From Balamuthia mandrillaris (lineage: Eukaryota; Discosea; Longamoebia; Balamuthiidae), in contig JAVKOQ010000309.1 of assembly GCA_031835245.1 (NCBI GenBank), forward strand, positions 1 through 42,500: a stretch of DNA of 42,500 nucleotides, read 5' to 3'. Below are positions 1-9,701 of this stretch, in pieces (the first letter of the stretch is position 1; each line of letters opens with the position of its first letter). The notes under the pieces are model-generated. The model was not told the DNA's origin and did not search any database. It was given only the letters and a program-made list of their open reading frames with translations. Position numbers and translations under genes: made by a program.

Positions 1-206
1 TGTTTTGCTTTTCTGTTTCTCCTCTTCCTCTTATTATCACTTTTCTTTCGTTTTATCTTTTAAGCTTTCTGTTCTTTTATTCTCTCGTTCTCTCGTTCTC
101 TTCTCTCGTTCTCTCTTCTCTCTTCACTCTTCTCTCGTTCTCTTCTCTCTGTTCTCTCTTCACTCTTCTCTCCATTCTCTCTGTTCTAACCCGAAAAACC
201 AAAAAG
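1..206 (+). repeat. Pyrimidine-rich intron end (TCTCGTTCTC-type repeat) of PSMA6
   Basis: About 200 bp of C/T-rich sequence built from short units such as CTCGTTCTCTTCTCT and CACTCTTCTC, ending at the acceptor AG at 205-206. It is the 3' part of an intron whose 5' end lies outside the window. Short ORFs through it on either strand are repeat artefacts. Confidence 0.75.
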
Positions 207-359
207 ATGGCGATAAACGCGTTGCAAACGGTGCTCGGGGAGGACTTTAAGGCATCGGACATCGAGGTGGGCGTGGTGAGCGCCGACCAGCCCAACTTTA
301 GAGTTTTGTCGGAGGAGGAGATCGAGAGGCAGCTGACCGACATTGCCGAAAGGGATTAA
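207..359 (+). CDS. PSMA6: Proteasome alpha subunit type-6 (alpha-1), last exon only
   Basis: Partial gene: only the last coding exon lies in the window. It follows an AG at 205-206, reads in one frame and stops with TAA at 357-359. The translation carries IEVGVVSADQPNFRVLSEEE and ends TDIAERD. This is the characteristic C-terminal tail of the 20S proteasome alpha subunit PSMA6, whose family ends in an IEVGVV...FR.L.E.EI...L..(I/L)AERD pattern. The subunit is part of the outer ring of the 20S core particle, in cytosol and nucleus. Bases 1-206 are the preceding intron, a run of TCTCGTTCTC-type pyrimidine repeats. The ATG at 207 is probably an internal methionine rather than the start. Family assignment is firm; the exon phase cannot be checked because upstream exons are missing. 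Confidence 0.88.
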   Translation: MAINALQTVLGEDFKASDIEVGVVSADQPNFRVLSEEEIERQLTDIAERD

Positions 360-695
360 GAAAACTGCTGTTCCTCTCTTTCTCTTTGTTCTTTTGTTTT
401 TACTTAAAACACAGAAAAAAAAAACGATTTGTTTAAAACTTTTTTTTCTTTTCTTTTTTCTTTTTTCATTTTTTAAACTTTTTATGGATAGACGTGAGAG
501 AGGACCCGAGAGAGGACATGAGAGCGTTTCACAAGCACCTTTTTATAATACACGTCACAACGGCGCAGTAAAGGAAAGTGATGATGTAGTTGACTTGTCG
601 ACAAAAAAGAATAGGCACGGAACAGTCTGTTTCAGTCACTTAACGTTGGTAACGCTAAACGCAACGAAGAGAGAGAGCGAAAAGAAAGAAAGGGA
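360..695. other. Intergenic region PSMA6 to F-box gene
   Basis: Holds the PSMA6 3' end (T-rich at 420-480), a GACGTGAGAGAGGAC-like run at 489-520, and the palindrome TTGTCGACAA at 595-604, about 93 bp before the next start codon. No gene is supported. The GA-repeat phrase recurs after the mS23-like gene at about 9700-9730. Confidence 0.6.
596..603. promoter_or_regulatory. TGTCGACA palindrome upstream of F-box gene
   Basis: A perfect 8-bp palindrome (10 bp counting the flanking T and A) 93 bp before the ATG at 696. The same octamer recurs in other intergenic gaps of this window (see findings). A promoter role is inferred from position and recurrence only. Confidence 0.4.
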
Positions 696-2114
696 ATGAG
701 CATGGAAGCAGGAACAACGGCGGTGCTGCCATCCGACGATGTGTTGCCGCTGATCGAATGCTTGGGAGATGAAGTCCTCATGAACGTCTTCCTGTGGTTG
801 GACGTGAAATCCATCGGCAGGGCTTCTCATGTTTGTCAGCATTGGCACAATGTGTTGGGTACACAAAGAAAACCTCACTTATGTTTTAAACCAAGTCAAA
901 AAACTGGAACTGATCCATTCGCTACTATGTTTTTTTTTTTCATTCATTATACCTATATAGAGGACAGATATATGTGGTATCTGCTGTATGAGCAACGATG
1001 GAGGGACGCACAGTACATGCGGTCGTTACGGAGCAAAGAGAACCGGTACTCCAAAGAGGACTTTGTTTCCCGTCACACTTTCGGCCAAAAACGAAAATAC
1101 GAACAAAACAACAAAGAAGTGGAAGAAGCCAAGCCACAACAAGAGCAAAGATGCACAAATGATAACAGCAGAAGCAGTCCACCAAAGAAACGAAAGAGAA
1201 GACAGAGAAGAAAACCGGAAGTAAAACGAGAGGCAAGGAACGAGGCACCACAGCACAAATGGAGAAGTTTGCAGCACCACCGCGCTATTCCAACGGAGGT
1301 AATGGAGGCAGACTGGAAACAGCTCTTCCACTTCCGATGGTTAGAGGAGAAGATGTTCTTTCAAACCGCACTCGATCGGCTCAGAGACCTGCATCAAGTG
1401 CGGGTGGTGGAGGGGCTGAACGATGAAGAGTTTGACCTGTTGGAGAGTCGCTGCAAGTTTTGTTTCCCTCCGGATCTTCGCCTATTTCTGTCATTGGGTT
1501 TGCCTTGCGGTGGAGGATGGCCCGATTGGAGGCACTTATGTCAAAGCCTTCCTTATCTGCTTCGTTCTTCTTCTTCTTCAGCGCCATCGACCTCTTCTTC
1601 TGGAGCTTCTTTTGCTTCTTTTTCCTTAGCACAAAACCAATCGCAAGAGAGTGCACCCAAAGAACCTCTTCAATACTGGCTTCCATCCCTCCTTCTCGCT
1701 GCTGTGAATAACGACGTCAACATCGCCAAAGTTGGGGCACTGTACGACCCGAAAGTGGACCGAGCAGCACGCCCTCTTATCCCTCTCTTTGATGTCTTCT
1801 TCCTTCCTTCCTATCCATCCAGCGTGGGAAACTCCGTCATCTGGGTTTGCGGCACGACCTTTCACTTCTCCGCCACGGACCTCTTTGACTGGCTTCGAAA
1901 GTCCTTGCACCGTGCGCCTCCCACTTACCATCCCTTTTATTGCGGTTGGTGGCACCAGCCCTCGGGCTATCGGTGGCCGTTGTTGACGCTCGGGCGGGAT
2001 GCCCCGGAGAGAGCGACCAAGCGGTTTCGCTCCGCGGGACCCTATTGGGACGACTACCTCAAGCTGAACGTCACCGTGGAGGAGTGGGAGACTCTTGTGG
2101 AGAAGCTGGAATAA
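696..2114 (+). CDS. F-box protein with SUKH/SMI1-KNR4-like region
   Basis: Exons 696-858 and 961-2114 give 438 residues. The intron (859-960, 102 bp) starts GTACAC and ends TATAG. It is a multiple of three without a stop, so an unspliced frame also stays open; splicing joins WHNVL to EDRYMWYLLYEQRW, the usual F-box to W...LY..RW junction, which argues for removal. Residues 20-60 are an F-box (LGDEVLMNVFLWLDVKSIGR), implying a substrate receptor for an SCF ubiquitin ligase. A basic run around residues 130-146 (PPKKRKRRQRRKPEVKR) could be a nuclear signal. The C-terminal half contains FCFPPDLRLFLSLGLP followed by tryptophan-rich motifs, resembling SMI1/KNR4 (SUKH) domains. The gene is well supported and the F-box clear; the SUKH call is by pattern and less sure. 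Confidence 0.8.
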   Translation: MSMEAGTTAVLPSDDVLPLIECLGDEVLMNVFLWLDVKSIGRASHVCQHWHNVLGTQRKPHLCFKPSQKTGTDPFATMFFFFIHYTYIEDRYMWYLLYEQRWRDAQYMRSLRSKENRYSKEDFVSRHTFGQKRKYEQNNKEVEEAKPQQEQRCTNDNSRSSPPKKRKRRQRRKPEVKREARNEAPQHKWRSLQHHRAIPTEVMEADWKQLFHFRWLEEKMFFQTALDRLRDLHQVRVVEGLNDEEFDLLESRCKFCFPPDLRLFLSLGLPCGGGWPDWRHLCQSLPYLLRSSSSSAPSTSSSGASFASFSLAQNQSQESAPKEPLQYWLPSLLLAAVNNDVNIAKVGALYDPKVDRAARPLIPLFDVFFLPSYPSSVGNSVIWVCGTTFHFSATDLFDWLRKSLHRAPPTYHPFYCGWWHQPSGYRWPLLTLGRDAPERATKRFRSAGPYWDDYLKLNVTVEEWETLVEKLE

Positions 2115-2174
2115 AAAAAAAACAACAGTAAAGCATGTATGCAGCTAGCTTGTCCCGCCTATCCTTTTTCACCC

Positions 2175-2240
2175 TGTCGACAAAAAGGTTGGAAATACTG
2201 TGGCTATCGGTTTTTTTCTAACGATAAGCTTTTGTCGACA
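2175..2240. promoter_or_regulatory. Two TGTCGACA palindromes (2175-2182 and 2233-2240)
   Basis: Two copies of the recurrent octamer lie 58 bp apart just after the F-box gene and at the edge of the transposon remnant. No gene start is close on either side, so their role here is unclear. Confidence 0.3.
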
Positions 2241-2521
2241 ATAGATATTGGGAATATTATCGCGTTTATTGATAATTTTGTTGGTGATACTCGTAGAAGC
2301 AGTTTCGCTTGGCGTTGATGCAAAGGGTAACGTTGCAATGGGAGCAAAAAAAGTGAGAACGGCGTGGTTCTTCCGTTTTGGGTGCTTGTGGTAGCACAGC
2401 ACACAGTTTTGTTGTTTTCCACAGCGGGGTAAATGGGCGAAGTCTTTGCTGAAACGCTCTTCTGGTAGTTGACGGTCAACATGGATTCGGGTGCGCTTTT
2501 TTTTTTCGTGGCGGCAAGGAG

Positions 2522-2812
2522 GTGGTGGCAGTAACAGTTGAAGGTGATTTTTTGAGAGAAGTACTTGGAAATCCTGTTCGCTTAGTAGAAGAAATCAAAG
2601 AAAAAGTTGGAGATGAAAAACAAGTCAAGTTCGAAGACAAATCAAAATCACTGCTTCTTTCCATCGTCGGTTCATACACACTCTCCGCTACTTGTCCTGT
2701 TGTAGTCTCTACAGTACCAAATTCTATACATTCAAGCTCTTCCCAGTGGTCGTCGTCGCCGCCACTCGAGAAGAAAGAAAACATTAACGTTGTGGCTGAG
2801 AGCGTAGGATAA
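2522..2812 (+). other. Unresolved open frame between F-box and DUF4397 genes
   Basis: The plus frame 2453-2812 is open without an ATG and encodes a charged segment (VEGDFLREVLGNPVRLVEEI). The minus strand also has a 122-residue ORF over 2476-2844 containing an acidic stretch (GGDDDHWEELECIEF). Neither matches a family I know and they cannot both be real. Both lie inside the decayed transposon patch. The minus ORF could be the acidic N-terminal part of the piggyBac-like protein, but that is a guess. Treat as non-coding until tested. Confidence 0.15.
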
Positions 2813-2918
2813 CGGACGGTGTCCTTTCTTCGCCACCCGCCCAAGATATTTTGCTAAATTATCACAATAAAATAGTTGGGATACTCCTGAAATATTTATT
2901 GAATATTTATTGATTTTC

Positions 2919-2946
2919 ACGATAATAGGCCTATGAGCCTATCGTA
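2919..2946. other. Imperfect hairpin (ACGATA..AGGC / GCCTATCGT)
   Basis: Left arm ACGATAATAGGC and right arm GCCTATCGT pair around a CTATGA loop with a small bulge. It lies near the right end of the transposon patch in AT-rich DNA containing two AATATTTATTGA repeats. It could belong to the element terminus or to the promoter of the downstream gene; nothing decides between them. Confidence 0.3.
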
Positions 2947-3305
2947 CAAATAATGCCGATAGTCTGAGAAAGGATAGTGCACCCCACGTCAGCGGTCGTT
3001 TATCAGGTTTGGCTTTAAAAAGGTAATGTCGTTTCGTTGAACTGTTAAAATTTTGTATATATATAACAAAATCTAAACTAAACTTGAAACCAACAAAGAA
3101 AGAAAGGAGGAGGAGGAGGAAAGCGCACGACGTTTGAAGAAGGATCTCACTCAGGGTGGCGTTTGGGAAATAGGGAGGAGGGGTTGAAGAGGAAAAGAAA
3201 GTCATAGGGGGACGACGTTTTTCTTCTTTGCATCTTACAAGGGAGAGAGAGAGAGAGAGAGAGAGAAAAGAAAAGAAAAAAAACGATAAACAATACAGAA
3301 AAAAA

Positions 3306-4368
3306 ATGAGAGTCACATTCACGCTGCTGCTTCTACTCCTAACGGTGACATCACTGGCACGAGCGGAGACGAGAGTGCTCGTCTTCCACTCCATCGCCGG
3401 CCCCAACGCCCCGCCCAACATCGACGTCGACATCATCCCCACCGGCGGGGACATCGGCACCAACATCGCCTCCGACGTGCGCTACGGCACGGGCGAGCTC
3501 TCCCCCAGCATCCGGCCCCTATCCTACACCTTCATCGCCTACGGGCCGCCCGAGCTGGGCCTCCCCGTGGCCATCGCCGAGGAGGTCGTCCTGGAGGAGA
3601 ATCAGAGTTACACGGCGGTGGCCGTGGGGGTGCTGCAGGACGAGGAGCCGGAGGACGCCACCTTTAGGCCGGGCTTCCTGTTGGCCACCAACATCCAGAA
3701 CTTGGTGCCCGCCAACCAGGCGCGCTTGAGGCTCATGCACGCTGCCGCAAGTAAGTCTCCCTTTTGTTTTTCGGGTTGAAGACAAAACAACGTGAGAGAG
3801 TGAGAAAGGAAGAAAGAAGAGAAAGAGAAGGAACTTGAAGCAGAGGTTACGCTACCACTGGACTGACCGCTTTTCTCTTTCTTCACCACTTTCCGCACTT
3901 CTACTCTTTCACCACCTCTTCTATTTTCTCTATCACTCACTCTCTTCTCTTCTCTTCTCTTCTCCTCTCTTCTCTCTCTTCGTTTGCTCTCTTCGTGTCT
4001 CCTCTTTCATCCTTGTTTCTTCCCCTCCTACCACTACTTCCGCTCTTGCTCCTCCTTTTCTTCCAACCCGCCTCCTCTCAGCGGTGCCCAACGTGGACGT
4101 CTACATCAACAGCGTGCTCATCTACGAGAACGTGGGCTATGGCTTCGTGGGCTCCTACCTCCGCGCCGACCCCAACGTCGTCACCAAGGTGGACCTGAGG
4201 CTCGCCGGGGCCAGCCGCAAGGAGATCCCCTATGTCAGCCGTCAGATCTTCATGCCGCCTGCCGCTCGATGGACGCTGCTGGTGTCTGGCATCGCGCGAA
4301 GCTTCGAGAACCCCATCACCCTCGTTATCAGTGTAGAGCAGGAAGGAAACGAAGTTCTTTCAAGTTAA
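3306..4368 (+). CDS. Secreted DUF4397-domain protein
   Basis: Exons 3306-3750 and 4082-4368 (intron GTAAGT...CTCTCAG, 331 bp) give 243 residues with consistent frame. The ATG at 3306 is chosen because it begins a clean signal peptide, MRVTFTLLLLLLTVTSLARA; an in-frame upstream ATG reads through GA repeats and is unlikely. The mature protein has two DUF4397-like halves. The first has VFHSIAGPNAPPNIDVDI and YTAVAVGVL. The second, spanning the splice, has RLRLMHAAATVPNVDVYINS followed by ENVGYGFVGSYL, matching the family's RL.HA.P..P.VDVYV......YG....Y layout. DUF4397 proteins are extracellular or envelope beta-sandwich proteins of unknown activity. No membrane anchor is seen, so secretion is likely. 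GC content is high in the exons and low in the pyrimidine-rich intron. Confidence 0.85.
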
Positions 4369-4834
4369 AAAAAAACACGAGAACTGTTCTTGTTTTTTTT
4401 CAATTGCTTTGTGTGGAGAGAGAGAGAGCGGAAGAGGGGAAGGGAGGAGAAGAGAAGAGAAGAGAACGATGAAGAGAAGAGAAGAGAAGAGAAGAGAAGA
4501 GAAGAGAAGAGAAGAGAAGAGAAGAGAAGAGAAGAGAAGAGAAGAGAAGAGAAGAGAAGAGAAGAGAAGAGAAGAGAAGAGAAGAGAAGAGAAGAGAAGA
4601 GAAGAGAACGATGAAGAGAAGAGAACGATGAAGAGAACGATGAAGAGAACGATGAAGAGAAGAGAAGAGAACGATGAAGAGATGAATGACGAAGAGAAGA
4701 CAGAGCGAGAGAAGACAGAATAGACCGAAAGAAAAAAGAAGCACAGAGAAAACAGAGATGGAAAAGGGGTTGTGATTTTTTTGAAAGCACAAACAAAAAA
4801 AGTCTCTTACAAACAAATAAAAAAAATTGTGGTT
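4369..4834. repeat. GAAGA pentanucleotide microsatellite in convergent intergenic gap
   Basis: From about 4440 to 4690 the sequence is (GAAGA)n with scattered GAACGAT variants. It lies between the 3' ends of the DUF4397 gene (+) and the ABCD gene (-). All ORFs here on both strands (poly-EEKRR, poly-LLFSS) are artefacts of the repeat. No gene is supported. Confidence 0.9.
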
Positions 4835-7269
4835 TTACGAACCATACTCATTGCCTTCTTCGATCTTTTTGAACTCGTAGGCGCCCCGTCCGTCGAACTG
4901 AAGGACGTACTCGTGATGCTTCCACAAAGACTTGCGATGAGAGACGGTGAACAGGGTGATGCCCAACTCGCGGCAGTGCTCGTACATGAAGCCCTCCACG
5001 TCCACGCTGACGGCGCTCGTGCACTCGTCCAGGATGGCGAATTGAGGGCAGTGATAGAACAAACGAGCCATGGCCACTCTTTGCTTCTCTCCGCCGCTCA
5101 GCACGTCCGCCCAATCTTTTTGTGATCATTCACAAAGATGAGAAAGAGCAAGAGCAAGAGCAAGAGCAAGAGCAAGAGCAAGAGCAAGAGCAAGAGCAAG
5201 AGCAAGAGCAAGAGCAAGAGCAAGAGCAAGAGCAAGAGCAGCAACAGGCAAGGCAAGAAAGCAAAAAACAAGAGCAAGAGCAGAGCAAGAGCAAGAGCAA
5301 GAGCAGAGCAGAGCAAGAGCAAGAGCAAGAGCAAGAGCAAGAGCAAGAGCAAGAGCAAGAGCAAGAGCAAGAGCAAGAGCAAGAGCAAGAGCAAGAGCAA
5401 GAGCAAGAGCAAGAGCAAGAGCAAGAGCAAGAGCAAGAGCAAGAGCAAGAGCAAGAGCAAGAGCAAGAGCAAGAGCAAGAGCAAGAGCAAGAGCAAGAGC
5501 AAGAGCAAGAGCAAGAGCAAGAGCAAGAGCAAGAGCAAGAGCAAGAGCAAGAGAGAGAAAAACAAAAAATAACCTTGAACAGCATCCCATCCTCCTTCTC
5601 TCTCCACAAGATATCCCAAGTGCACCTGTTCCAAGAACTTGACCAGGTCCTCATCCGCCAGGCCCGCCCTCTGCATCTGCTTCTTGGAGTGGGGGTAGAT
5701 GACCTGATCTCTCAACGTGCCCAACGCCAAGTAAGGCCTCTGCGGGATGTAGAAAAGTTTGCTGGGCTCTGGTTTGGTCAAGACGCCGCCAAAGAGAGGC
5801 CACAACTCGCCGAGGATACGGAAGAGGGAGCTCTTGCCGCAGCCGTTGGGTCCGCATACCAGCACGTTCATCCCCGAGCGCACCTCAAAGTTGAGGCTCT
5901 CGATGAGGAGGTCGCCATTAGGGGTGACCACGGGCACGTCCTCAAACTTGATGATGTGATCCTGTGTCACTATCTTACCGCTGTTCGGAATGAGTTGTCT
6001 GCTCGGCGACGTTCTTGTTCGTTTTCCTGCTCCTGATGAAGCAGCTTTTCCTTCTTCTTCTTCTCCTTCTCCGTCTTCTCCTTTCGTTGGAGGAAGATCG
6101 TTGGAGTTGGAGACCATGGTCCGTTGGTAGGTTCCATGGTTCAAGTCCCTCAGGACAGTTTGGAGCTCGGTCACTCGGGCGGTATAGCCGGCTAGGCGCG
6201 TCAGCTCCCTTCCGGCGAGGACCAGCCGACCCACAGCCATGGCCATGTTCATCAACATGCGCCCGCTCTTGTAGTAGTCCTCCATGAGCTCGCCGTGGGT
6301 CATGCGGTTGTGCTTCTCGTCCTTGGGGTCAAAGAAGGGCCGACTCACCACGAGATAACCCACCACGGTGGCCAGGTACTTAGCGATGAGGCTGTCCACC
6401 ACGCCCAACAAGCAGCGGAACTGCATGGAGTTGCGAAGGTGATCCACCAGGCGATCAAAGGTACTCTTGATTACAGCTCGCTCCTTCTTGTTGCCGTTGT
6501 AGAAGGCCACCTCCTCCGCGTTGGTGATAAGCCGAGAGTTGACATAACGGAACTCTCCCTCGAGGCGTTGCTCGTTGACGGTGAAGCGGCCGATGGGGCG
6601 ACGCATGCGTGTGAGCACCAGGCCAGAGAGGATGAGATAGGCAAGCATGCTGGAGGGTCCTTGGAAACCAATGGCGCCAGTGAGCTTGCGTGCATAAATG
6701 AAGATGTCGAGAATAGGTTTGCTGATGTTAGAGTAGAGTTCGGCCACAGAGCTGCAGAACTTCTCTACGTCTTGGGTGAGAAGCTGATCTGCGTTGGCGA
6801 TACGGTTGTCCAAGTTGGATACTTGGTAGTATGTGAAGCCTTTTGTTTTTTAACCGGTCATATGTTCAATGAGAAAGAAAGAAATGTCAAAAAAGAAAGC
6901 AGTTACGCGAAAGAGAGAGAGAAGCAATTAAAAAGGCAAAGATGAACAAAAGAAAACCTTTAAGATATTCCTTGTAGAGATGGTCAGTGATACGACACCG
7001 GAAGCGAAGGCCGAGTTCGCTGAGGCCGTACTTGAGAAGGTTGTTGATGACGGCAATGGGGAAGGAGGCCAAGATGAAGTTGGTGAACACCTTCAAGAAT
7101 TCGTTATAGTCCCGCGTGATAATGGTCCTTTCAATGGCCGTTCCGTTTTTCAACATCCAAACCTGAGTAATTTGTTATTTGCTCATTCTCAGTAATTGGA
7201 AGCTAGGGAAGAGCGAAAGAGAACAAAGGGAACGAGAGAGAGGAGAGAGAACAAGAGAAGAAGATAGGC

Positions 7270-7301
<32 letters not shown>

Positions 7302-7785
7302 ACAGAGAACAGAGAACAGAGGAGAGAAGAAAGCAGAGAGGGAAGCGACAGAGAATGAGAGTGGAGAGAAGAAGAATAAGAAGGGGACGAAGAAGAGGAA
7401 GAGAAAGACGAGGAGAAGAACTTACGTCACACCACGTTCTCGCCAACATCATGAAAGCTACCAGCACCATGTATCCGGACTCGGGCGTGAAGGGTCCGGG
7501 GATCATGATCTTCAGCAGGCTCCACAACCTCCTAAAGAAGGTCATGTCCACGGCCACTTTGCTGCGCGAGGAAGAGGAGGAAGAGGAGGCGCCCTTCTTG
7601 GTGTCCCCGGAGAAGATCTCCTTCTTGTCGCTCTTGGCGGAGGAGCGGCGCGTGATGAGGCCGTAGACGATGACGCAGACGAGCACGCCAACTCCGGCGG
7701 CGCTCCTCTCTTTGCTCTTGGCAAAGAGCTCAAAGTAGCGTTTCCAGCCCTGTGCAGCTGGGGCCAGCTTGGAGTGAGACACCAT
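4835..7785 (-). CDS. Peroxisomal ABCD-family half ABC transporter
   Basis: Minus-strand exons in transcript order 7785-7426, 7162-6958, 6839-5574 and 5115-4835 give 703 residues, the usual size for ABCD half-transporters. The start is the ATG at 7785; an upstream in-frame ATG reads through low-complexity sequence. The N-terminal half is a membrane domain with the ABCD EAA-like motif ([14 protein letters not shown], residues about 295-308). The C-terminal half is a nucleotide-binding domain with Walker [10 protein letters not shown] (about 518-526), signature LSGGEKQ (about 616) and Walker [10 protein letters not shown] (about 635-643). Family members dimerise in the peroxisomal membrane and import very-long-chain or branched acyl-CoA. 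An acidic low-complexity insert precedes the nucleotide-binding domain. The last intron is filled with a hexanucleotide repeat. The gene is divergent from the mS23-like gene. Confidence 0.92.
5116..5573 (-). repeat. GAGCAA hexanucleotide repeat filling the last ABCD intron
   Basis: The 458-bp intron is almost entirely (GAGCAA)n on the plus strand, TTGCTC on the sense strand, broken once around 5238-5325. Donor (CAAG|GTTATT) and acceptor (AAAAAG|ATTGGG) rejoin VQ to [12 protein letters not shown]. The repeat is open in several frames (EQEQEQ, KSKSKS, LLLLLL), which creates spurious long ORFs. Confidence 0.9.
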
Positions 7786-8387
7786 CCTGAAGTGAAGCGA
7801 GGAGAGGGATTTTTTTTTTGTTTTCAAAAAAATCAATCAATCGAATTCGATTTTTTGAATTATCGAAACGAAAAATCAAGTCAAAAGACCGCAGCAGTGA
7901 ACCGTTCTTTTTCGAGATGACACAAGCAAAAAAAAAAAAAGAGATTCCTTCCCTCCTTTTGTGTGTGGGTCTCTCTCTTTCTCTTCTCCGTCTTCTCCTT
8001 CTCTCTCTTCTTTTTTTTTGCTTTTGCGGGCAATAAAAAACACACGCGGGCGGCGGCGCTTTGCCGCAAGGGGCAATTTGGCCGAGGAGCCTTTTTTTTT
8101 TTGCATTGCTGCACGGTTTGTGCTGCATTGCTGCTCCTGTCTGTTGCGATCGATGATCATCTGCCTATCAAATGGCCATTGGATAATAAAGATGTGTCGA
8201 CAGTACCTTTGATTTTGGATTGGTTGTGATGAGGTTTATCGCCGACATCTCTTTTTTTTTGTCCGATCGATGACTCTCGTCGACAATATGTTTGATTTTG
8301 GATTTGCCGCTGTTGTTCAGTGCTATCATGTCGTCATGAAATAAATCAAAAGCAAAGAAGAAAGAAGGGAAGAGGGAAGAGCGAGAG
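7786..8387. promoter_or_regulatory. Divergent promoter region ABCD / mS23-like
   Basis: A 602-bp gap between two start codons. It holds T-rich runs, an A-rich GC-variable middle, and two related blocks at 8195-8225 and 8278-8310, each with TGTCGACA or CGTCGACA followed within a few bases by TTTGATTTTGGATT. The second block is about 110 bp before the mS23-like ATG. No gene is seen. Regulatory meaning is inferred from duplication and location. Confidence 0.5.
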
Positions 8388-9062
8388 ATGGATTCTGCCC
8401 GCAAGATTCTCTATCGAGCGGAGAAGACCGCCCATTACCACCTCCTCACGGACTTTAAGGCCCGTATCCGCTCCTCCAACGACTACACGCCGCTGTGGTT
8501 CGGTCCCATGTGGGTGAACCCCCCGCCAGAGTGGACCCTCCGCCACGGGCGGGTGCCCGCCCTGCGCCACCCGGAGGACCGCCTGCGGGTCATCTGGAAC
8601 CGCCGCAACGTGCACGCCCAACGCATCGGTGTGGACACCAACCCCGGCGAGGAGGGCTACTGGCGACACCCCGGCGACGTCTTTGTGCGCAAGCAGTACA
8701 ACCTCATGAAGAAGGGGGTGAAGGAGGCGGAGGCCTACGCCATCGTGGAGGAGGAGATGCGCAAGGAGTTTGAGCTGCGCAACGTGGAGAGGATCCTGCA
8801 CGTGGAGCAGGCGGCGGACGAGGGCATCTCGCTGGAGGGTAGCGCGGAGGAGCTGGCCTCCCAGGCCGAGAAGATGGTGGCCTACCTGGATAAGCCCAGC
8901 CTGGAGAGCTACCAAGTTTTTTTGAGACAGTTGCTACTTCTCTCTTTTCTTCTTTGTCCTTCTCTCTGCTCTCCACTTGCTCCTTTCTTCATGCTTCTCT
9001 CGTTCTCTCTCTTCGGTCACACTCTCGCTCTTCTTCTTGTCTACCCCTATCCCTATGCTACT

Positions 9063-9109
<47 letters not shown>

Positions 9110-9701
9110 TTTCTCTCACTTTCTCTCTCTCTGCTTTTGTTTTTTCTCACGCCACCAAAACAACAGGGAAGCTCTGCATGCGCTGATAGCACGGCGCAAG
9201 TCCCTCTCCATCCGCCAAAGGATCACACCAGAGGAGCTCCCCAAGGGCATGACCACCCGCGAGATTGTGGAGTTCTTGAACAAGTTCCCCGAGAGCGAGC
9301 CCTACATCAACACCGAGCTCCTGGACCTGGCTGCCCTCACGCACTCTCCCTTGGGCACCACGGGAGACCAGGCGGTGACGCAGGGCTCCGTGATCTCTGC
9401 TCTGGAGAAGGAGTTGGATGACCTCCACAAGATATCGCTTGCTCGCCAGCGACAGCAGAAGAAAGAAGTGGCGACGACAACCACAGAAGCCGCCCCAACA
9501 CCAGAATCGTTGTTGGGAGCGAAGAATGCTCGTTTGTTGGAGAGTTTGAGCCAGTTGGTGGCTTTTCATCAACACCAACGACCTCACTACCCACCACAGC
9601 AACACCAACGCTCTGGCCAGGGCTCCTCCTATCCGCGACCGTCCGATCGCCCTTCCTCCCCATCGCCCGCGGCTCCGGCTGGGGCTTGGTTCAAGCTATG
9701 A
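8388..9701 (+). CDS. MRPS23: Mitochondrial ribosomal small-subunit protein mS23-like
   Basis: The first exon starts at 8388. The N-terminal part (RKILYRAEKTAHYHLLTDF, then TPLWFGPMWVNPPPEW and HPEDRLR) follows the mS23/MRP-S23 layout of a short helix, P.WF....PP and a conserved (H/P)EDR(I/L)R. The protein would act in the mitoribosome small subunit. An intron is evident: polypyrimidine sequence from a GTTTTTTT donor at 8916 to an acceptor at 9165-9166, before EALHALIARRKSLSIRQR. This obvious intron is 251 bp and leaves the second exon out of frame by one. Either the T run has an indel or the true junction differs. The C-terminal extension (about 178 residues, Q/P/S-rich tail) is long for the family. 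Gene call firm; family call moderate. Confidence 0.68.

Larger units (their letters stand above)
2159..2977 (-). mobile_element. Decayed piggyBac-type DNA transposon remnant (C-terminal zinc ribbon)
   Basis: On the minus strand, reading down from about 2515 to a TAA at 2266-2268, one frame gives ERFSKDFAHLPRCGKQQNC then VLCYHKHPK. After a one-base shift the next frame gives RRSHFFCSHCNVTLC and CFYEYHQQNYQ-stop. The Cys/His pattern C..C...C..C...LC...CF..YH is the zinc ribbon at the end of piggyBac-family (DDE_Tnp_1_7) transposases. The catalytic DDE core is missing. A 13-bp imperfect inverted repeat (2159-2171 and 2965-2977, 12 of 13 matching) may mark the ends, but TTAA target sites are not adjacent, so the outer limits are tentative. 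The 2476-2844 part has weak ORFs on both strands and could be internal element sequence. It is a broken plain DNA transposon with no complete enzyme. Confidence 0.5.

Noticed and set aside
4365-4816. Overlapping EEKRR and LLFSS repeat ORFs
   Set aside because: Pentanucleotide microsatellite in a convergent intergenic gap; no non-repeat coding content.
5098-6813. A 571-residue minus ORF with a long poly-Leu tail
   Set aside because: It reads through the GAGCAA-repeat intron. The real exon ends at 5574 and splices to 5115, restoring the ABC signature motif.
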